From the NCBI GenBank assembly GCA_020634395.1, contig JACKBU010000002.1, forward strand, positions 270,017-334,016: a stretch of 64,000 bases of DNA. The letters run 5' to 3'. The position numbers and the translations under genes are program-made. Position 1 is the first letter of the stretch; each line of letters opens with the position of its first letter. The notes beneath the pieces were generated by a model that was not told where the DNA came from, made no database searches, and worked only from the letters and a program-made list of their open reading frames with translations. This document shows, piece by piece, positions 32,870 through 41,629 of the stretch. This DNA comes from Ardenticatenaceae bacterium. GTDB taxonomy: Bacteria; Chloroflexota; Anaerolineae; Promineifilales; Promineifilaceae.

Positions 32870-34054
32870 TTAGATACGGCCGTTCATGCTGCCGGCGTAG
32901 CCGGTTAGTTCGATGTAGCCGCGGGCGGTCAGGGGCTGTCCGGCGAGGGTGCCGCTGAATTGGACGGCGCCTTCCCAGTAGGTGGTGGAGACGTTGAGTT
33001 CTTGATCGGCCATGAGGGGGCGGCCTTGCAGGTCTAAATCGAGTTTGGGGATGCGGAGGCGCCAACCGGCGGGGTATTGGGCGCCGCTGGTGGGGCTGGT
33101 CCAGGTGTCTTGCACTTCGATGTCAAAATCAGCCAGCTGCAGGTGGGTGACGGTGCCGTCCGGGGCGATGTAGCTGCCGCTGGAGAGGGGTTCCAGGGTG
33201 CCGTCGGCGTTGCGAATCTGGAAGAGCATCAGCCCGCCGCCGTTGTCCAATTGCAGCGAGAACCAGTCCCAGCCGACGGCTCCGGCGCTGAGGGCGCTGG
33301 TGGAGTATTCGTGGTCCTGCCAACTGAGGCCGGTGACGGGGACGGTCTCGTCGCCGATGCGGATGGTTCCGGCGGTTTGCTGCTGGATGATGGAGTAGTA
33401 GTAGGAGGCGTTGCCCGGCTCTTCGCCTTTGGGGCTGAGGCCGCCGTCGCCGTGGAGGACGGGGGGCAGGGTTTGGGTGAGGGTGAGGTCCAGGGCGACG
33501 TCGCCGCCGTTGGCTTGCAGTTGGACGACGCCGGGCGCGGTTTCGGCGATGGTCCAGTCGTCGAGCCAGACGCGGTAGGGTTGGGCCTGCGCCCCGGCCA
33601 ATCCGGCTGCGCCGCGGCTGAAGCGTTCGTGGGGGTAGAAGGTGTCGTTGGCGATGTCGGAGAGGGTGAAGTGGGCGAGGTAGACCTGGTTGGTGCGCCA
33701 GTTGGATTGGGGAGTGGGGAGTGGGGAGTGCGGAGTGGTGGGGGAGAGGGCGCGGCGGAAGATGGTGAGTTGGTAGCCGAAGAGACGGCCGTTTTCCCCT
33801 TCCAGGTTGCCGGTGTAGTACCACCATTCGGTCTGGTAGTCGGGGTGGGGGCCGAGGTCGCGGGGGAATTGGATGGCGTTGGGTTCGGTGGCGCGGGCGA
33901 AGCCGGACGTATCGGTCTGGCTGAGCAGGGGGAGGAGGGAGGCCTGGGCGGTGGCAGGTTGGGTTGGCTGCCACCAGAGGAAGAGTGCGCCAACGGCCGT
34001 GGCCAGGAGAATTAAAATCAGAATGATTCGTCGGGTGTAAGAATTGTTGGTCAT
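32870..34054 (-). CDS. CrtC/AttH-like lipocalin-type exported protein
   Basis: 394 residues. One N-terminal membrane or signal segment (IILILILLATAVGALFLWW) precedes two lipocalin-like beta-barrels. The hallmark FPRDLGPHPDYQTEWWYYTG begins the first (~62-81), and SWQDHEYSTSALSAGAVGWDW is typical of the CrtC/AttH family (PF07143). Members include carotenoid hydratases, but most are secreted proteins of unknown role, and no carotenoid genes are present. A GGGGAGTG repeat is inserted in frame around residues 102-115 (SPTTPHSPLPTPQSN), outside conserved blocks. The start overlaps the EVE gene stop. Confidence 0.82.
   Translation of the reverse strand: MTNNSYTRRIILILILLATAVGALFLWWQPTQPATAQASLLPLLSQTDTSGFARATEPNAIQFPRDLGPHPDYQTEWWYYTGNLEGENGRLFGYQLTIFRRALSPTTPHSPLPTPQSNWRTNQVYLAHFTLSDIANDTFYPHERFSRGAAGLAGAQAQPYRVWLDDWTIAETAPGVVQLQANGGDVALDLTLTQTLPPVLHGDGGLSPKGEEPGNASYYYSIIQQQTAGTIRIGDETVPVTGLSWQDHEYSTSALSAGAVGWDWFSLQLDNGGGLMLFQIRNADGTLEPLSSGSYIAPDGTVTHLQLADFDIEVQDTWTSPTSGAQYPAGWRLRIPKLDLDLQGRPLMADQELNVSTTYWEGAVQFSGTLAGQPLTARGYIELTGYAGSMNGRI
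33707..33745. repeat. In-frame GGGGAGTG repeat within the lipocalin-like gene
   Basis: About five units of GGGGAGTG or a close variant lie inside the coding sequence and keep the frame, adding a Pro/Ser/Thr-rich loop. The same type of simple repeat is usual in the intergenic gaps of this window. Confidence 0.65.
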
Positions 34055-34485
34055 CAGGTCTCAGTTGGTACGCCCATCGCTTCGGCGATGAGCTTGAAGT
34101 CGGCTGCGGGAATTTCCAGGTGGCCGAAGCGGAAGGGGTAGCCCCAGTGCTGCTTGTCGGGGATGAAGGAGAGGCGGTCGATGAACGGCCGTATCGCCAC
34201 TTCTTCACAGGGTAGGTAGTCCACGTCCAGCCGATAGGGGACAAAGCCGTCGCCCATGTCGAACTGGTAGATGTCGCCGCTGCGGATGCGGCCAACGGCC
34301 GTAAACGCCTGTACTGCCTCGTTGTCGTCGAAGTTGCGGCGGGGCGAGTAGATGAGGAGCCAATCACCGGGAGACATGCGTTGTAACGGCCGTTTTTTGC
34401 CATGATTGAGCTGGATAAAACTGCCAGCGATGCCGCGCTGGATGTGGTCTTTGTGGATAACGCCAAGCCAGTATCGAGTACTCAT
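34054..34485 (-). CDS. EVE-domain protein
   Basis: 143 residues, one EVE/PUA-like domain. Start YWLGVIHKDHIQRGIAGSF, then MSPGDWLLIYSPR, and the C-terminal FGHLEIPAADFKLI match the YTH/EVE fold that reads modified nucleic-acid bases. Single-domain EVE proteins occur in many bacteria; a role in modified DNA or RNA recognition is family knowledge, not shown here. It is translationally coupled to the lipocalin gene (TCAT overlap). Confidence 0.85.
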   Translation of the reverse strand: MSTRYWLGVIHKDHIQRGIAGSFIQLNHGKKRPLQRMSPGDWLLIYSPRRNFDDNEAVQAFTAVGRIRSGDIYQFDMGDGFVPYRLDVDYLPCEEVAIRPFIDRLSFIPDKQHWGYPFRFGHLEIPAADFKLIAEAMGVPTET

Positions 34486-34540
34486 TCGCCTGTTAACTCC
34501 AGTTCAATAATCTATCAATCACACCGATGAGACTATAATT

Positions 34541-34771
34541 TTAATCAGCGCTCGCTTGGCTCATGGCTTGTGGCTGCGTGATCTGCTGGAAAGAGAAATC
34601 AAATATATTGACTGTTTCGCGGGCGTGTTCCAATGTAAACGCCACCAAATTGCCTTTAGCGTCCCGATCGAGAACGGTGTTTTCATTTAGCTCGTGGGTT
34701 TCGGCCACTTCGCTGTCTGTTAGTTCTACATACAGCGTATCAGTTTCCGTAAAATAGCGAATTCTATTCAT
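34541..34771 (-). CDS. DUF2283-family small protein
   Basis: 76 residues. The start RIRYFTETDTLYVELTDSEV and the later NLVAFTLEHAR match DUF2283, small proteins often found near toxin-antitoxin or repair genes and of unknown function. It abuts the PIN-toxin stop (34772), so it belongs to the same operon and may be an accessory antitoxin (inference). Confidence 0.82.
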   Translation of the reverse strand: MNRIRYFTETDTLYVELTDSEVAETHELNENTVLDRDAKGNLVAFTLEHARETVNIFDFSFQQITQPQAMSQASAD

Positions 34772-35167
34772 TCAAACCAGTTCAAGAGGTGTCTTGCGGA
34801 TCAGGTCAGTTTTGTCAAAGTCTTTATCGAAGCTGACGATTGTTGCCTGGGCGAGTTCAGCCACTACATATTGGTAGGCGTCATCGAAATCGAGAGTAAA
34901 TGATTTCATCACTTCGACCATTCGCCGTATAAAAGCCGGGGGAACGGTTCGCAAAGATACGCCGCCTTGAAGCAGCACATCATCTACAAATGTGGCATAG
35001 ACGTCATGCTTGTTCAGGCGACTGAGAATCACACCGATGGAATGCATAGAGAAATCGCTGATCATCATTTGCGAAGGGGACACGGTCTCTAAAAAACGCC
35101 CTACATCGGTAGATTTTTCCTGGTCAAGCAGCCTTTCCAACCAGATATTCGTGTCAATCAGGTACAT
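34772..35167 (-). CDS. PIN-domain toxin (VapC-like)
   Basis: 131 residues from the ATG at 35167. Acidic metal-binding residues of the PIN nuclease: YLIDTNIWLERL (Asp5), a central acid in VEVMKSFTLDFDDAYQY and C-terminal VSFDKDFDKTD. It would cleave RNA, often tRNA or mRNA, unless bound by its antitoxin. It overlaps the upstream antitoxin stop by one base (TAATG), the usual coupling in such modules. Confidence 0.9.
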   Translation of the reverse strand: MYLIDTNIWLERLLDQEKSTDVGRFLETVSPSQMMISDFSMHSIGVILSRLNKHDVYATFVDDVLLQGGVSLRTVPPAFIRRMVEVMKSFTLDFDDAYQYVVAELAQATIVSFDKDFDKTDLIRKTPLELV

Positions 35168-35385
35168 TAATCCCCTCGCCATTCCAGCGCTTTTTGCTGC
35201 AACTCTAAGGATGTGTATTGCTCACGATATTCATGCAACGCCCCTGCCCAATTTTGCTTCAGCCCATAAGTCACCTGACGACTGCGCTTGCTTAATAAAA
35301 ATTCGACGAAGTCTCGAACTTCTATCATTAAATCGGGAGGTAATTCTTGGACTAATTCTTCTAACGGTTTTGATTGCGCACTCAT
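35167..35385 (-). CDS. DUF2281-like antitoxin
   Basis: 72 residues. The segment LVQELPPDLMIEVRDFVEFL followed by SKRSRQVTYGLKQNWAGAL is characteristic of DUF2281 proteins that pair with PIN toxins. The C-terminal half likely wraps the toxin. It comes first in the operon, as usual for antitoxins, and probably autoregulates. Confidence 0.85.
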   Translation of the reverse strand: MSAQSKPLEELVQELPPDLMIEVRDFVEFLLSKRSRQVTYGLKQNWAGALHEYREQYTSLELQQKALEWRGD

Positions 35386-35442
35386 AGCAACCTCTTTGTA
35401 TTCAGATTATTGTCATTATAACATGCCATCCCGTCGTCAGAC

Positions 35443-38067
35443 TCACTCCTCGCGTACGGCCGTGGCCACCACCATCCCCCCCAGCCTTAACGAGGGATAA
35501 ATCGCCGCCAGCAGCGCGGCGATAATCGCCACGATGACGCCCTGCAGGAAGTAAGCCGGTTCCAACTGCATTTGCAGCGTCCAGCCAAACGAGCGCACGT
35601 TGATCACGTAAATCAAAATCCAGGCCAGCACGTAGCCCACCGGCACGGCCAGCAGCCCGGCGATGCCGCCCATCAGCCCTGTTTCCAGGAACGTCAGGCC
35701 CCAAAGCTGGCGCACCGTCATGCCGGTGGCCCGCAGCACGCCCAGCTCGCGGGCGCGCTCTAGCTGCAAACTCATCAGGGCGCTGAGCACGCCGATGAAG
35801 GCCACCACAATCGCCAGCAGCCGCAGGGCGGCGGTGATGGCAAACGTGCGGTCGAAAATCTCCAGCGACCCGGCGCGCAACGCCTGATTGGATTGGATGA
35901 GCACGTCCTGACGGCCGTTCACCGCCGCCGTCATCTCCCGCACCACCTGATCCACCTCTGCGCCCGGCTGCAGAAAAATGCCCATGCTCTCGATGGCCTG
36001 ATCCTGCCATAACTCGCGGTACAAATCCTGCCCGATCATGATCGTGCCCTGGTCGGAGGCATAGTCGTAGAAGACGGCCAGGACGGGGAGGGCGCGGGGG
36101 CCAACGGCCGTTTGCAGCACCACGTCCGGCGGCGGGGTGGGCAGGTTTTCCTTCAGCACCAGCGCCTCGGAGATGATTACCCCTTCGCCGGCGAGGAGGC
36201 GCGGCCACAGGGTAGCCTGATCGCCATTGACCCAGGCGTAGGGGCGGTTGCCGTTGGACACGTCGCCATCGACGGCGATGATTTCCACGGGGCGGCCCAA
36301 ATCGGGCGCGTCCACCTGCACGTGGCGCGCCGTGACCACTCTATCCACGCCCGGCCAGGCGCGAAATTCGGCGATGACTTCCGGCGGCAGCGTGCCGAAG
36401 GTGCGGTTGGCCGTCAGGGTGGGCGTCGAAACGTACACATCGGCCTGCAAGGTCTGGTTGAGCCACTGCACCACGGTGGTGCGGAAGGAGCCGATCATGA
36501 TGGAGACGCCGACGACGACGGAGACGGCCGTCATCAACGCCGCCACCGCCACCGAGGTCCGGCTGAGCGAGCGCACGATGTCGCGCGGGGCCATGCGCCC
36601 CAGCACGCCCAGCAGCGCCTGCGTGATGGGCGTGACGGCGCGCACCAGCAGCACGGTCAGCGGCGGGGTCAGCAGGGCCGCGCCAATCAGCACGGCGAAC
36701 AGCCCACCAAAGGTGATGATCAGGTTGCCGCGCACCCAGAGCAGGAAAACGCCAACGGCCGTCAAGACAGCCCAGGCCAGGGCCAGCCAGGGCAGCAGTT
36801 GGCGCGTGCGGCTCTCCAGGTTGGAGCGTTTGAGCGAGGCGTTGGGCGCGGTGCGCATTGCTTCCCAGGCGGGCAGCAGGGCGGCGAACAGCGCCGCCGC
36901 CAGCCCCACCAGCAGCCCTTTGACCAGGGTGAAGGGCGGCACATCGACGCCGCGCACGTTGACGACGAAGTAAAAGTCGTTGATGGTCTGGGTGATGAGG
37001 CCGACGATGCCCCGTCCCAGTAGGATGCCCAGGCCCAGCCCCAGCACGGAGCCAACCAGACCGAGCACGGCCGTTTCCGCCAAAATCAGGGCGAACAACT
37101 GGCCGCTGGTGACGCCCAGGCAGCGCAAAATGCCGAATAACGGCCGTCGCTGGACCACGCTAAAGGTGACCGTGTTGTAAATCAGGAACATGCCCACCAC
37201 CAGGGCCAGCAGGCTGAGGGCGGAGAGGTTCAGTTCAAAAGCGGCCGTCATTTGCCGGATGGCGTTGCTGCGGGCAGCGGCCGTTTCCAGGCGCAGGCCG
37301 GGCGGCAGCACGGCCGTCAGCGCGGCCAGGGTCGCCTCGTCGTTGACGATGAGGTCGATGCGGCTCAGTTTGCCGGTCATGCCCAAAATTTCTTGGGCCG
37401 AGGCGATGTCGGTGAAGACGATGCCGCTCAGGGCGCGGCGGCTCACGTCGTCGGTGGGCTGGAGCAGGCCAACGATTTGCGCCGGGGTGCGCTGCCCGGA
37501 ATGGTTCAGGGTGATGGTGTCGCCCAGGGCCAGCCCGGCCTCGTCGGCCACATCCTGGGCCAGGATCACACTATTGGGCACGGTGAGAAAAGCCACCAGC
37601 CCCTCAATCCCGTTCCCTTCGCCGCTGTTTTGCGCTGCAAAATAATCCCGAAACGGCGGCTCGGCGAACGGATCAATGCCCACCAGCCGCATGACCCGCT
37701 CGTTGAGTTCGGGAACGGTGAGGTAATCTTCGACGATGGGGGCGGCGAGGGGAGACTGGAGACTGGAGACTGGAGACTGGTCTAATCTCCAGTCTCCGGT
37801 CTCTAGTCTCCGATAAATTTCTTCGTCAAACCCGGTTGGCCCACCGACGATGCGGTGGGTGGTTTTGCCGGCGATGGCGTCGGTGGAGAGCTGGAAGGCG
37901 CGCTGGGCGCTGCCGTTGGCCAGGTCGATGCTGACCATCATGGCTACGCCAATGGCCACGCCGACGATGAGCAGGATGTACTGCAACGGCCGTCGTCTTA
38001 ACCGCCGCCACGCGAGGCGGAAGAGGGGGAGGTTGGAGATTGGAGATTGGAGATTGGGTGTGGGCAT
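35443..38067 (-). CDS. ABC exporter permease (FtsX/MacB/LolCE-type, double module)
   Basis: 874 residues. Membrane segments occur at ~25-45, then in two blocks of three to four around residues 275-420 and 440-510, and again at ~750-860. Soluble MacB-like loops lie between them, giving two FtsX-like domains. ALSLLALVVGMFLIYNTVTFSVVQRR and the late MSLQLERARELGVLRATGM are signature regions. It may export lipoproteins or peptides with the ATPase encoded upstream. Residues around 100-115 (ETGDWRLDQSPVSSLQSP) come from a GGAGACT repeat inserted in frame, and the first residues lie in a GGAGATT repeat. Confidence 0.88.
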   Translation of the reverse strand: MPTPNLQSPISNLPLFRLAWRRLRRRPLQYILLIVGVAIGVAMMVSIDLANGSAQRAFQLSTDAIAGKTTHRIVGGPTGFDEEIYRRLETGDWRLDQSPVSSLQSPLAAPIVEDYLTVPELNERVMRLVGIDPFAEPPFRDYFAAQNSGEGNGIEGLVAFLTVPNSVILAQDVADEAGLALGDTITLNHSGQRTPAQIVGLLQPTDDVSRRALSGIVFTDIASAQEILGMTGKLSRIDLIVNDEATLAALTAVLPPGLRLETAAARSNAIRQMTAAFELNLSALSLLALVVGMFLIYNTVTFSVVQRRPLFGILRCLGVTSGQLFALILAETAVLGLVGSVLGLGLGILLGRGIVGLITQTINDFYFVVNVRGVDVPPFTLVKGLLVGLAAALFAALLPAWEAMRTAPNASLKRSNLESRTRQLLPWLALAWAVLTAVGVFLLWVRGNLIITFGGLFAVLIGAALLTPPLTVLLVRAVTPITQALLGVLGRMAPRDIVRSLSRTSVAVAALMTAVSVVVGVSIMIGSFRTTVVQWLNQTLQADVYVSTPTLTANRTFGTLPPEVIAEFRAWPGVDRVVTARHVQVDAPDLGRPVEIIAVDGDVSNGNRPYAWVNGDQATLWPRLLAGEGVIISEALVLKENLPTPPPDVVLQTAVGPRALPVLAVFYDYASDQGTIMIGQDLYRELWQDQAIESMGIFLQPGAEVDQVVREMTAAVNGRQDVLIQSNQALRAGSLEIFDRTFAITAALRLLAIVVAFIGVLSALMSLQLERARELGVLRATGMTVRQLWGLTFLETGLMGGIAGLLAVPVGYVLAWILIYVINVRSFGWTLQMQLEPAYFLQGVIVAIIAALLAAIYPSLRLGGMVVATAVREE
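37750..37811. repeat. In-frame GGAGACT hairpin inside the ABC permease gene
   Basis: Four GGAGACT units are followed by complementary AGTCTCC-type units (from 37781). The sequence is a hairpin of the type found between genes here, but it sits in a coding region without breaking frame. Confidence 0.8.
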
Positions 38068-38204
38068 AGGGTTTGTTGGTTGGATAGTTTGTTGGTTGGA
38101 TGGTTTGTTGGTTTGTTGGTTGGCTGGTTTGTTGGGTTTGTTGGTTGGCTAGCAAACTAACCCACTAACAAACTAACCCACTAACAAACTAACCCACTAA
38201 CAAA

Positions 38205-38218
<14 letters not shown>
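38068..38218. repeat. TTTGTTGGTTGG / CAAACTAACCCA fold-back array
   Basis: Units of TTTGTTGGTTGG fill 38068-38148, then complementary AACAAACTAACCCACT units fill 38150-38218. The two halves can pair into a long hairpin. The right half supplies the last codons (GLFAG) of the ATPase gene. It fills the gap between the ATPase and permease genes. Confidence 0.75.
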
Positions 38219-38903
<685 letters not shown>

Positions 38904-39078
38904 AAAACTATCCTAAAAGGTTGTGCTGTTTTTCACAGATGATCTAACTGTAACATGTTCAGAGAGGCAGATCAACCAAAAAACATGAATATATCTTAAC
39001 AAAACTTGTGCAGACGCCCAGTGGAATCTAAAGGTTCATGCAGTAAATCACTGCAAGCAGCGGAAGGAGGATATAATA

Positions 39079-39126
39079 ATGAAGCAGGCTGTGATGACGG
39101 TGTCAAGTAAGGAGCTGTACTCATGA
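39079..39126 (+). CDS. Possible 15-residue leader peptide coupled to the PA14 gene
   Basis: A strong GGAGG lies 8 bases before an ATG that reads MKQAVMTVSSKELYS and ends in TGA, overlapping the next ATG (ATGA). The PA14 gene has its own AAGGAG inside this ORF. TATAAT (39072-39077) also overlaps the start region. It is either a translational coupling leader or chance. Confidence 0.35.
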   Translation: MKQAVMTVSSKELYS

Positions 39127-40688
39127 ATAGTCGTACAAAACAATTGAAGCGCTGGGCGTGGATGGCTGCATTCCTGGCCCTGGCGTTGATCTTTTCTGCG
39201 CGGTCAGTGGCGGTGCAGGCGGCCGACGATCGCTGGCGTGCCCGTTATTGGAATAACCGGGATTTCTCTGGCAACCCGGCTCTGGAGCGAAACGAAACAA
39301 CGCTGGACCATGATTGGGGTAGGGGGTCGCCCGGAGATGAAGTGCAGGACGATAACTTTACGGCGCGATGGACGCGCAATATCTACTTCGCTACCTCTGG
39401 CGTGTATCGTTTTTCCGCGTCGATGGATGATGGGATGCGCGTGTGGGTGGATGACAGCCGGATCCTCGATTCGTGGTACGACAGCCAGGTCCATACGGTG
39501 GTGGCCGACGTGTATCTTTCTGCGGGAGACCATCACGTCAAGGTGGATTATTACGAAGCGACCGGCAGCGCGATTGCCCAACTTTCCTGGGCGCTGGCCA
39601 GCGGCGCCAACACCGTGAACTGGCGGGGTGAATATTACAACAATAGGACTTTGACTGGGCAGCCTACGCTGGTGCGGGATGACGGGTCGATTAACTTCAA
39701 CTGGGGGTTGGGACGGCCGGCAGATGGCATCAACGCCGATGAGTTTTCGGTGCGGTGGACGCGTACGGTGCCCCTGGATGCGGGTGTTTACCGTTTTGCT
39801 ACCACGACCGATGATGGTGTGCGCCTGTGGGTAAACAACCAACTGGTGATTGATCAGTGGCATGACCAGGCGGCAACTTCTTATTCCGCTGATGTGTCGG
39901 TGCCGGGCGGTAATGTTCCGGTGAAGATGGAGTATTACGATAACCGGGATTATGCGGCGGCCCAACTGAATTGGGAGAGAATTGCGGCGCCTGTTCTGAC
40001 GTCGACGCCGCCGCCCACGGCCGTTTCCGCTCTTCCGCCCTGGACCGGCACGTATTACAACAACACCAACCTGGACGAATCACCCGTGCTGGTGCGGCAA
40101 GACCCGGAGATCGCTTTCATCTGGGGTTCCAGTTCGCCGCTGCCTAACGTGGTCAGTCCCGATCACTTTTCCGTGCGCTGGACGACCACGGCCAACCTGC
40201 CGGCTGGGCAGTACCGCTTTGACACGTTTGTGGATGGCGGCGTGCGCCTGTGGGTGAACGAACAGTTGATCATCGACGAGTGGCATGATTATTACGAAGT
40301 GCGGAACTGGGCCAATGTGGTGAACTTGCCGGGCGGACCGGTGCCGCTGCGCATGGAATTCTTCGACGACGTGGGTCTGGCTGAAGCCCGGCTGGTGATT
40401 CAGCCGCAAGGCGGCACCATCCCGCTGAATCCGACGCCTCCCGGCAGCGCTGGCGGACCTCTAACGGCAACGGTGATCAACGCCCAGGTGTTGAACGTAC
40501 GCAGTGGGCCGGGTATGGAGTTTGATCCCTTCTCCCACGTAGCCGGCGGGGAAATTGTGAATCTGACCGGCTATCGCAGCAATGGTTGGGTGCAAATTCG
40601 GCTGCTAGACGGCCGTACCGGCTGGGTAGGCGGCGCTTATCTGACCGGTTACAACTACGACGAGTTGTCACTGTGGAGCGGCACTTGA
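39123..40688 (+). CDS. Secreted protein with three PA14 domains and an SH3-type domain
   Basis: 521 residues. A signal peptide with a hydrophobic core AFLALALIFSARSVAVQA is followed by three PA14-type carbohydrate-binding repeats (~36-155, ~165-285, ~310-425), each with YRFSASMDDGMRVWVDD-like sequence. A Pro-rich linker and a bacterial SH3 domain (~445-515, VLNVRSGPGMEFDPF) end the protein. It probably binds cell-wall or exopolysaccharide glycans outside the cell and opens the surface-protein region. Confidence 0.9.
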   Translation: MNSRTKQLKRWAWMAAFLALALIFSARSVAVQAADDRWRARYWNNRDFSGNPALERNETTLDHDWGRGSPGDEVQDDNFTARWTRNIYFATSGVYRFSASMDDGMRVWVDDSRILDSWYDSQVHTVVADVYLSAGDHHVKVDYYEATGSAIAQLSWALASGANTVNWRGEYYNNRTLTGQPTLVRDDGSINFNWGLGRPADGINADEFSVRWTRTVPLDAGVYRFATTTDDGVRLWVNNQLVIDQWHDQAATSYSADVSVPGGNVPVKMEYYDNRDYAAAQLNWERIAAPVLTSTPPPTAVSALPPWTGTYYNNTNLDESPVLVRQDPEIAFIWGSSSPLPNVVSPDHFSVRWTTTANLPAGQYRFDTFVDGGVRLWVNEQLIIDEWHDYYEVRNWANVVNLPGGPVPLRMEFFDDVGLAEARLVIQPQGGTIPLNPTPPGSAGGPLTATVINAQVLNVRSGPGMEFDPFSHVAGGEIVNLTGYRSNGWVQIRLLDGRTGWVGGAYLTGYNYDELSLWSGT

Positions 40689-41458
40689 TGGAAAACAATG
40701 CGCTACATAATGCTCAACTGGCCGGCGATTCGTTTTTCTGGGAAGCGGGTCCGGTGGGGGTGCTGCTGCTGCATGGCCTGACGGCAACGACGGCGGAAGT
40801 ACGGCCGTTAGCTCGCTACCTGCACCAACACGGCTATACCGTGGCCGGGCCACTGTTGCCGGGCCACGGTACCAGGCCAGAAGATCTCAACCAGGTGAAG
40901 TGGCGGGACTGGGTGCAGACGGCCGAGGCCGACTTTCATCACCTGCTGACGGTTTGTGACCGCGTGCTGGTAGGTGGCGAATCGACCGGCGCTGTGGTGG
41001 CGTTGTATCTGGCCAGCCGTTACCCGGAAGCTGCGGCGGTGCTGGCTTACGCCCCGGCCATTAAGCTGGCCACTTCCACGCGGGACGTGCTGCGTCTGTA
41101 TGCCGCGGCTCCGTTCATCGAATTTATTCCCAAAGCCGACCTGGACGGTAATGATCTATGGCAGGGATACCGGGTGAATCCGCTGCGGGGGGTGATGGAG
41201 CTGCTGCGCCTGGGCCGGGAAGTACGCGGCCGTCTGCCGCGCATTACCCAGCCGGTGCTGGTGGTGCAGGGCCGCCACGACACGGCCATCGATCCGGCAG
41301 CGGGCCAGATCATTCTGGAAGGCGTCTCATCGACGGTGAAGGAGTTGGTGTGGATGCCACATTCGTCTCACGTGGTGGCGATTGACGCCGAGTGGGAGGA
41401 GGTGGCGGCGCTGACGCTGGAGTTTGTGGAGCGGGTGGGGGAGTTGGTGGCGGGGTGA
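40688..41458 (+). CDS. Alpha/beta-hydrolase (carboxylesterase/monoacylglycerol lipase-like)
   Basis: 256 residues from the ATG at 40688, overlapping the PA14 stop (TGATG). The nucleophile lies in VGGESTGAVVAL, the Asp in VQGRHDTAID and the His in PHSSHVVAID. GVLLLHGLTATTAEVRPLA is the oxyanion region. It matches the Est30/monoacylglycerol lipase group. It is cytoplasmic as no signal is seen, and the substrate is unknown. Confidence 0.87.
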   Translation: MENNALHNAQLAGDSFFWEAGPVGVLLLHGLTATTAEVRPLARYLHQHGYTVAGPLLPGHGTRPEDLNQVKWRDWVQTAEADFHHLLTVCDRVLVGGESTGAVVALYLASRYPEAAAVLAYAPAIKLATSTRDVLRLYAAAPFIEFIPKADLDGNDLWQGYRVNPLRGVMELLRLGREVRGRLPRITQPVLVVQGRHDTAIDPAAGQIILEGVSSTVKELVWMPHSSHVVAIDAEWEEVAALTLEFVERVGELVAG

Positions 41459-41461
41459 GCG

Positions 41462-41533
41462 GGTTTAGGGGTGTGGGGGTGTTTGATGAACCGAATGACT
41501 CTTAAACACCTGAACACTTGAACACCTAAACGC
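41462..41533. repeat. GGTGTTT / AAACACC fold-back repeat
   Basis: GTTTAGGGGTGTGGGGGTGTTT is followed, after 20 bases, by AAACACCTGAACACTTGAAC and related sequence that can pair back. It lies after the hydrolase stop. A related TGTTCAGG...CCTGAACA pair occurs at 4145-4186 before the PDO gene. Confidence 0.6.
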
Positions 41534-41629
41534 TTCGTTTGAGAATGTGAAGAATCGTTTGACAATCCCGTAGCCACTGTCTATGATGTGCCGGTTGCAT
41601 TGTGTAGGGTGGTTGGCCAGAGGCGGCGC

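Noticed and set aside
32870..34054. Carotenoid 1,2-hydratase assignment for the CrtC-like gene
   Set aside because: No carotenoid pathway genes nearby, and most family members are secreted proteins of unknown role.
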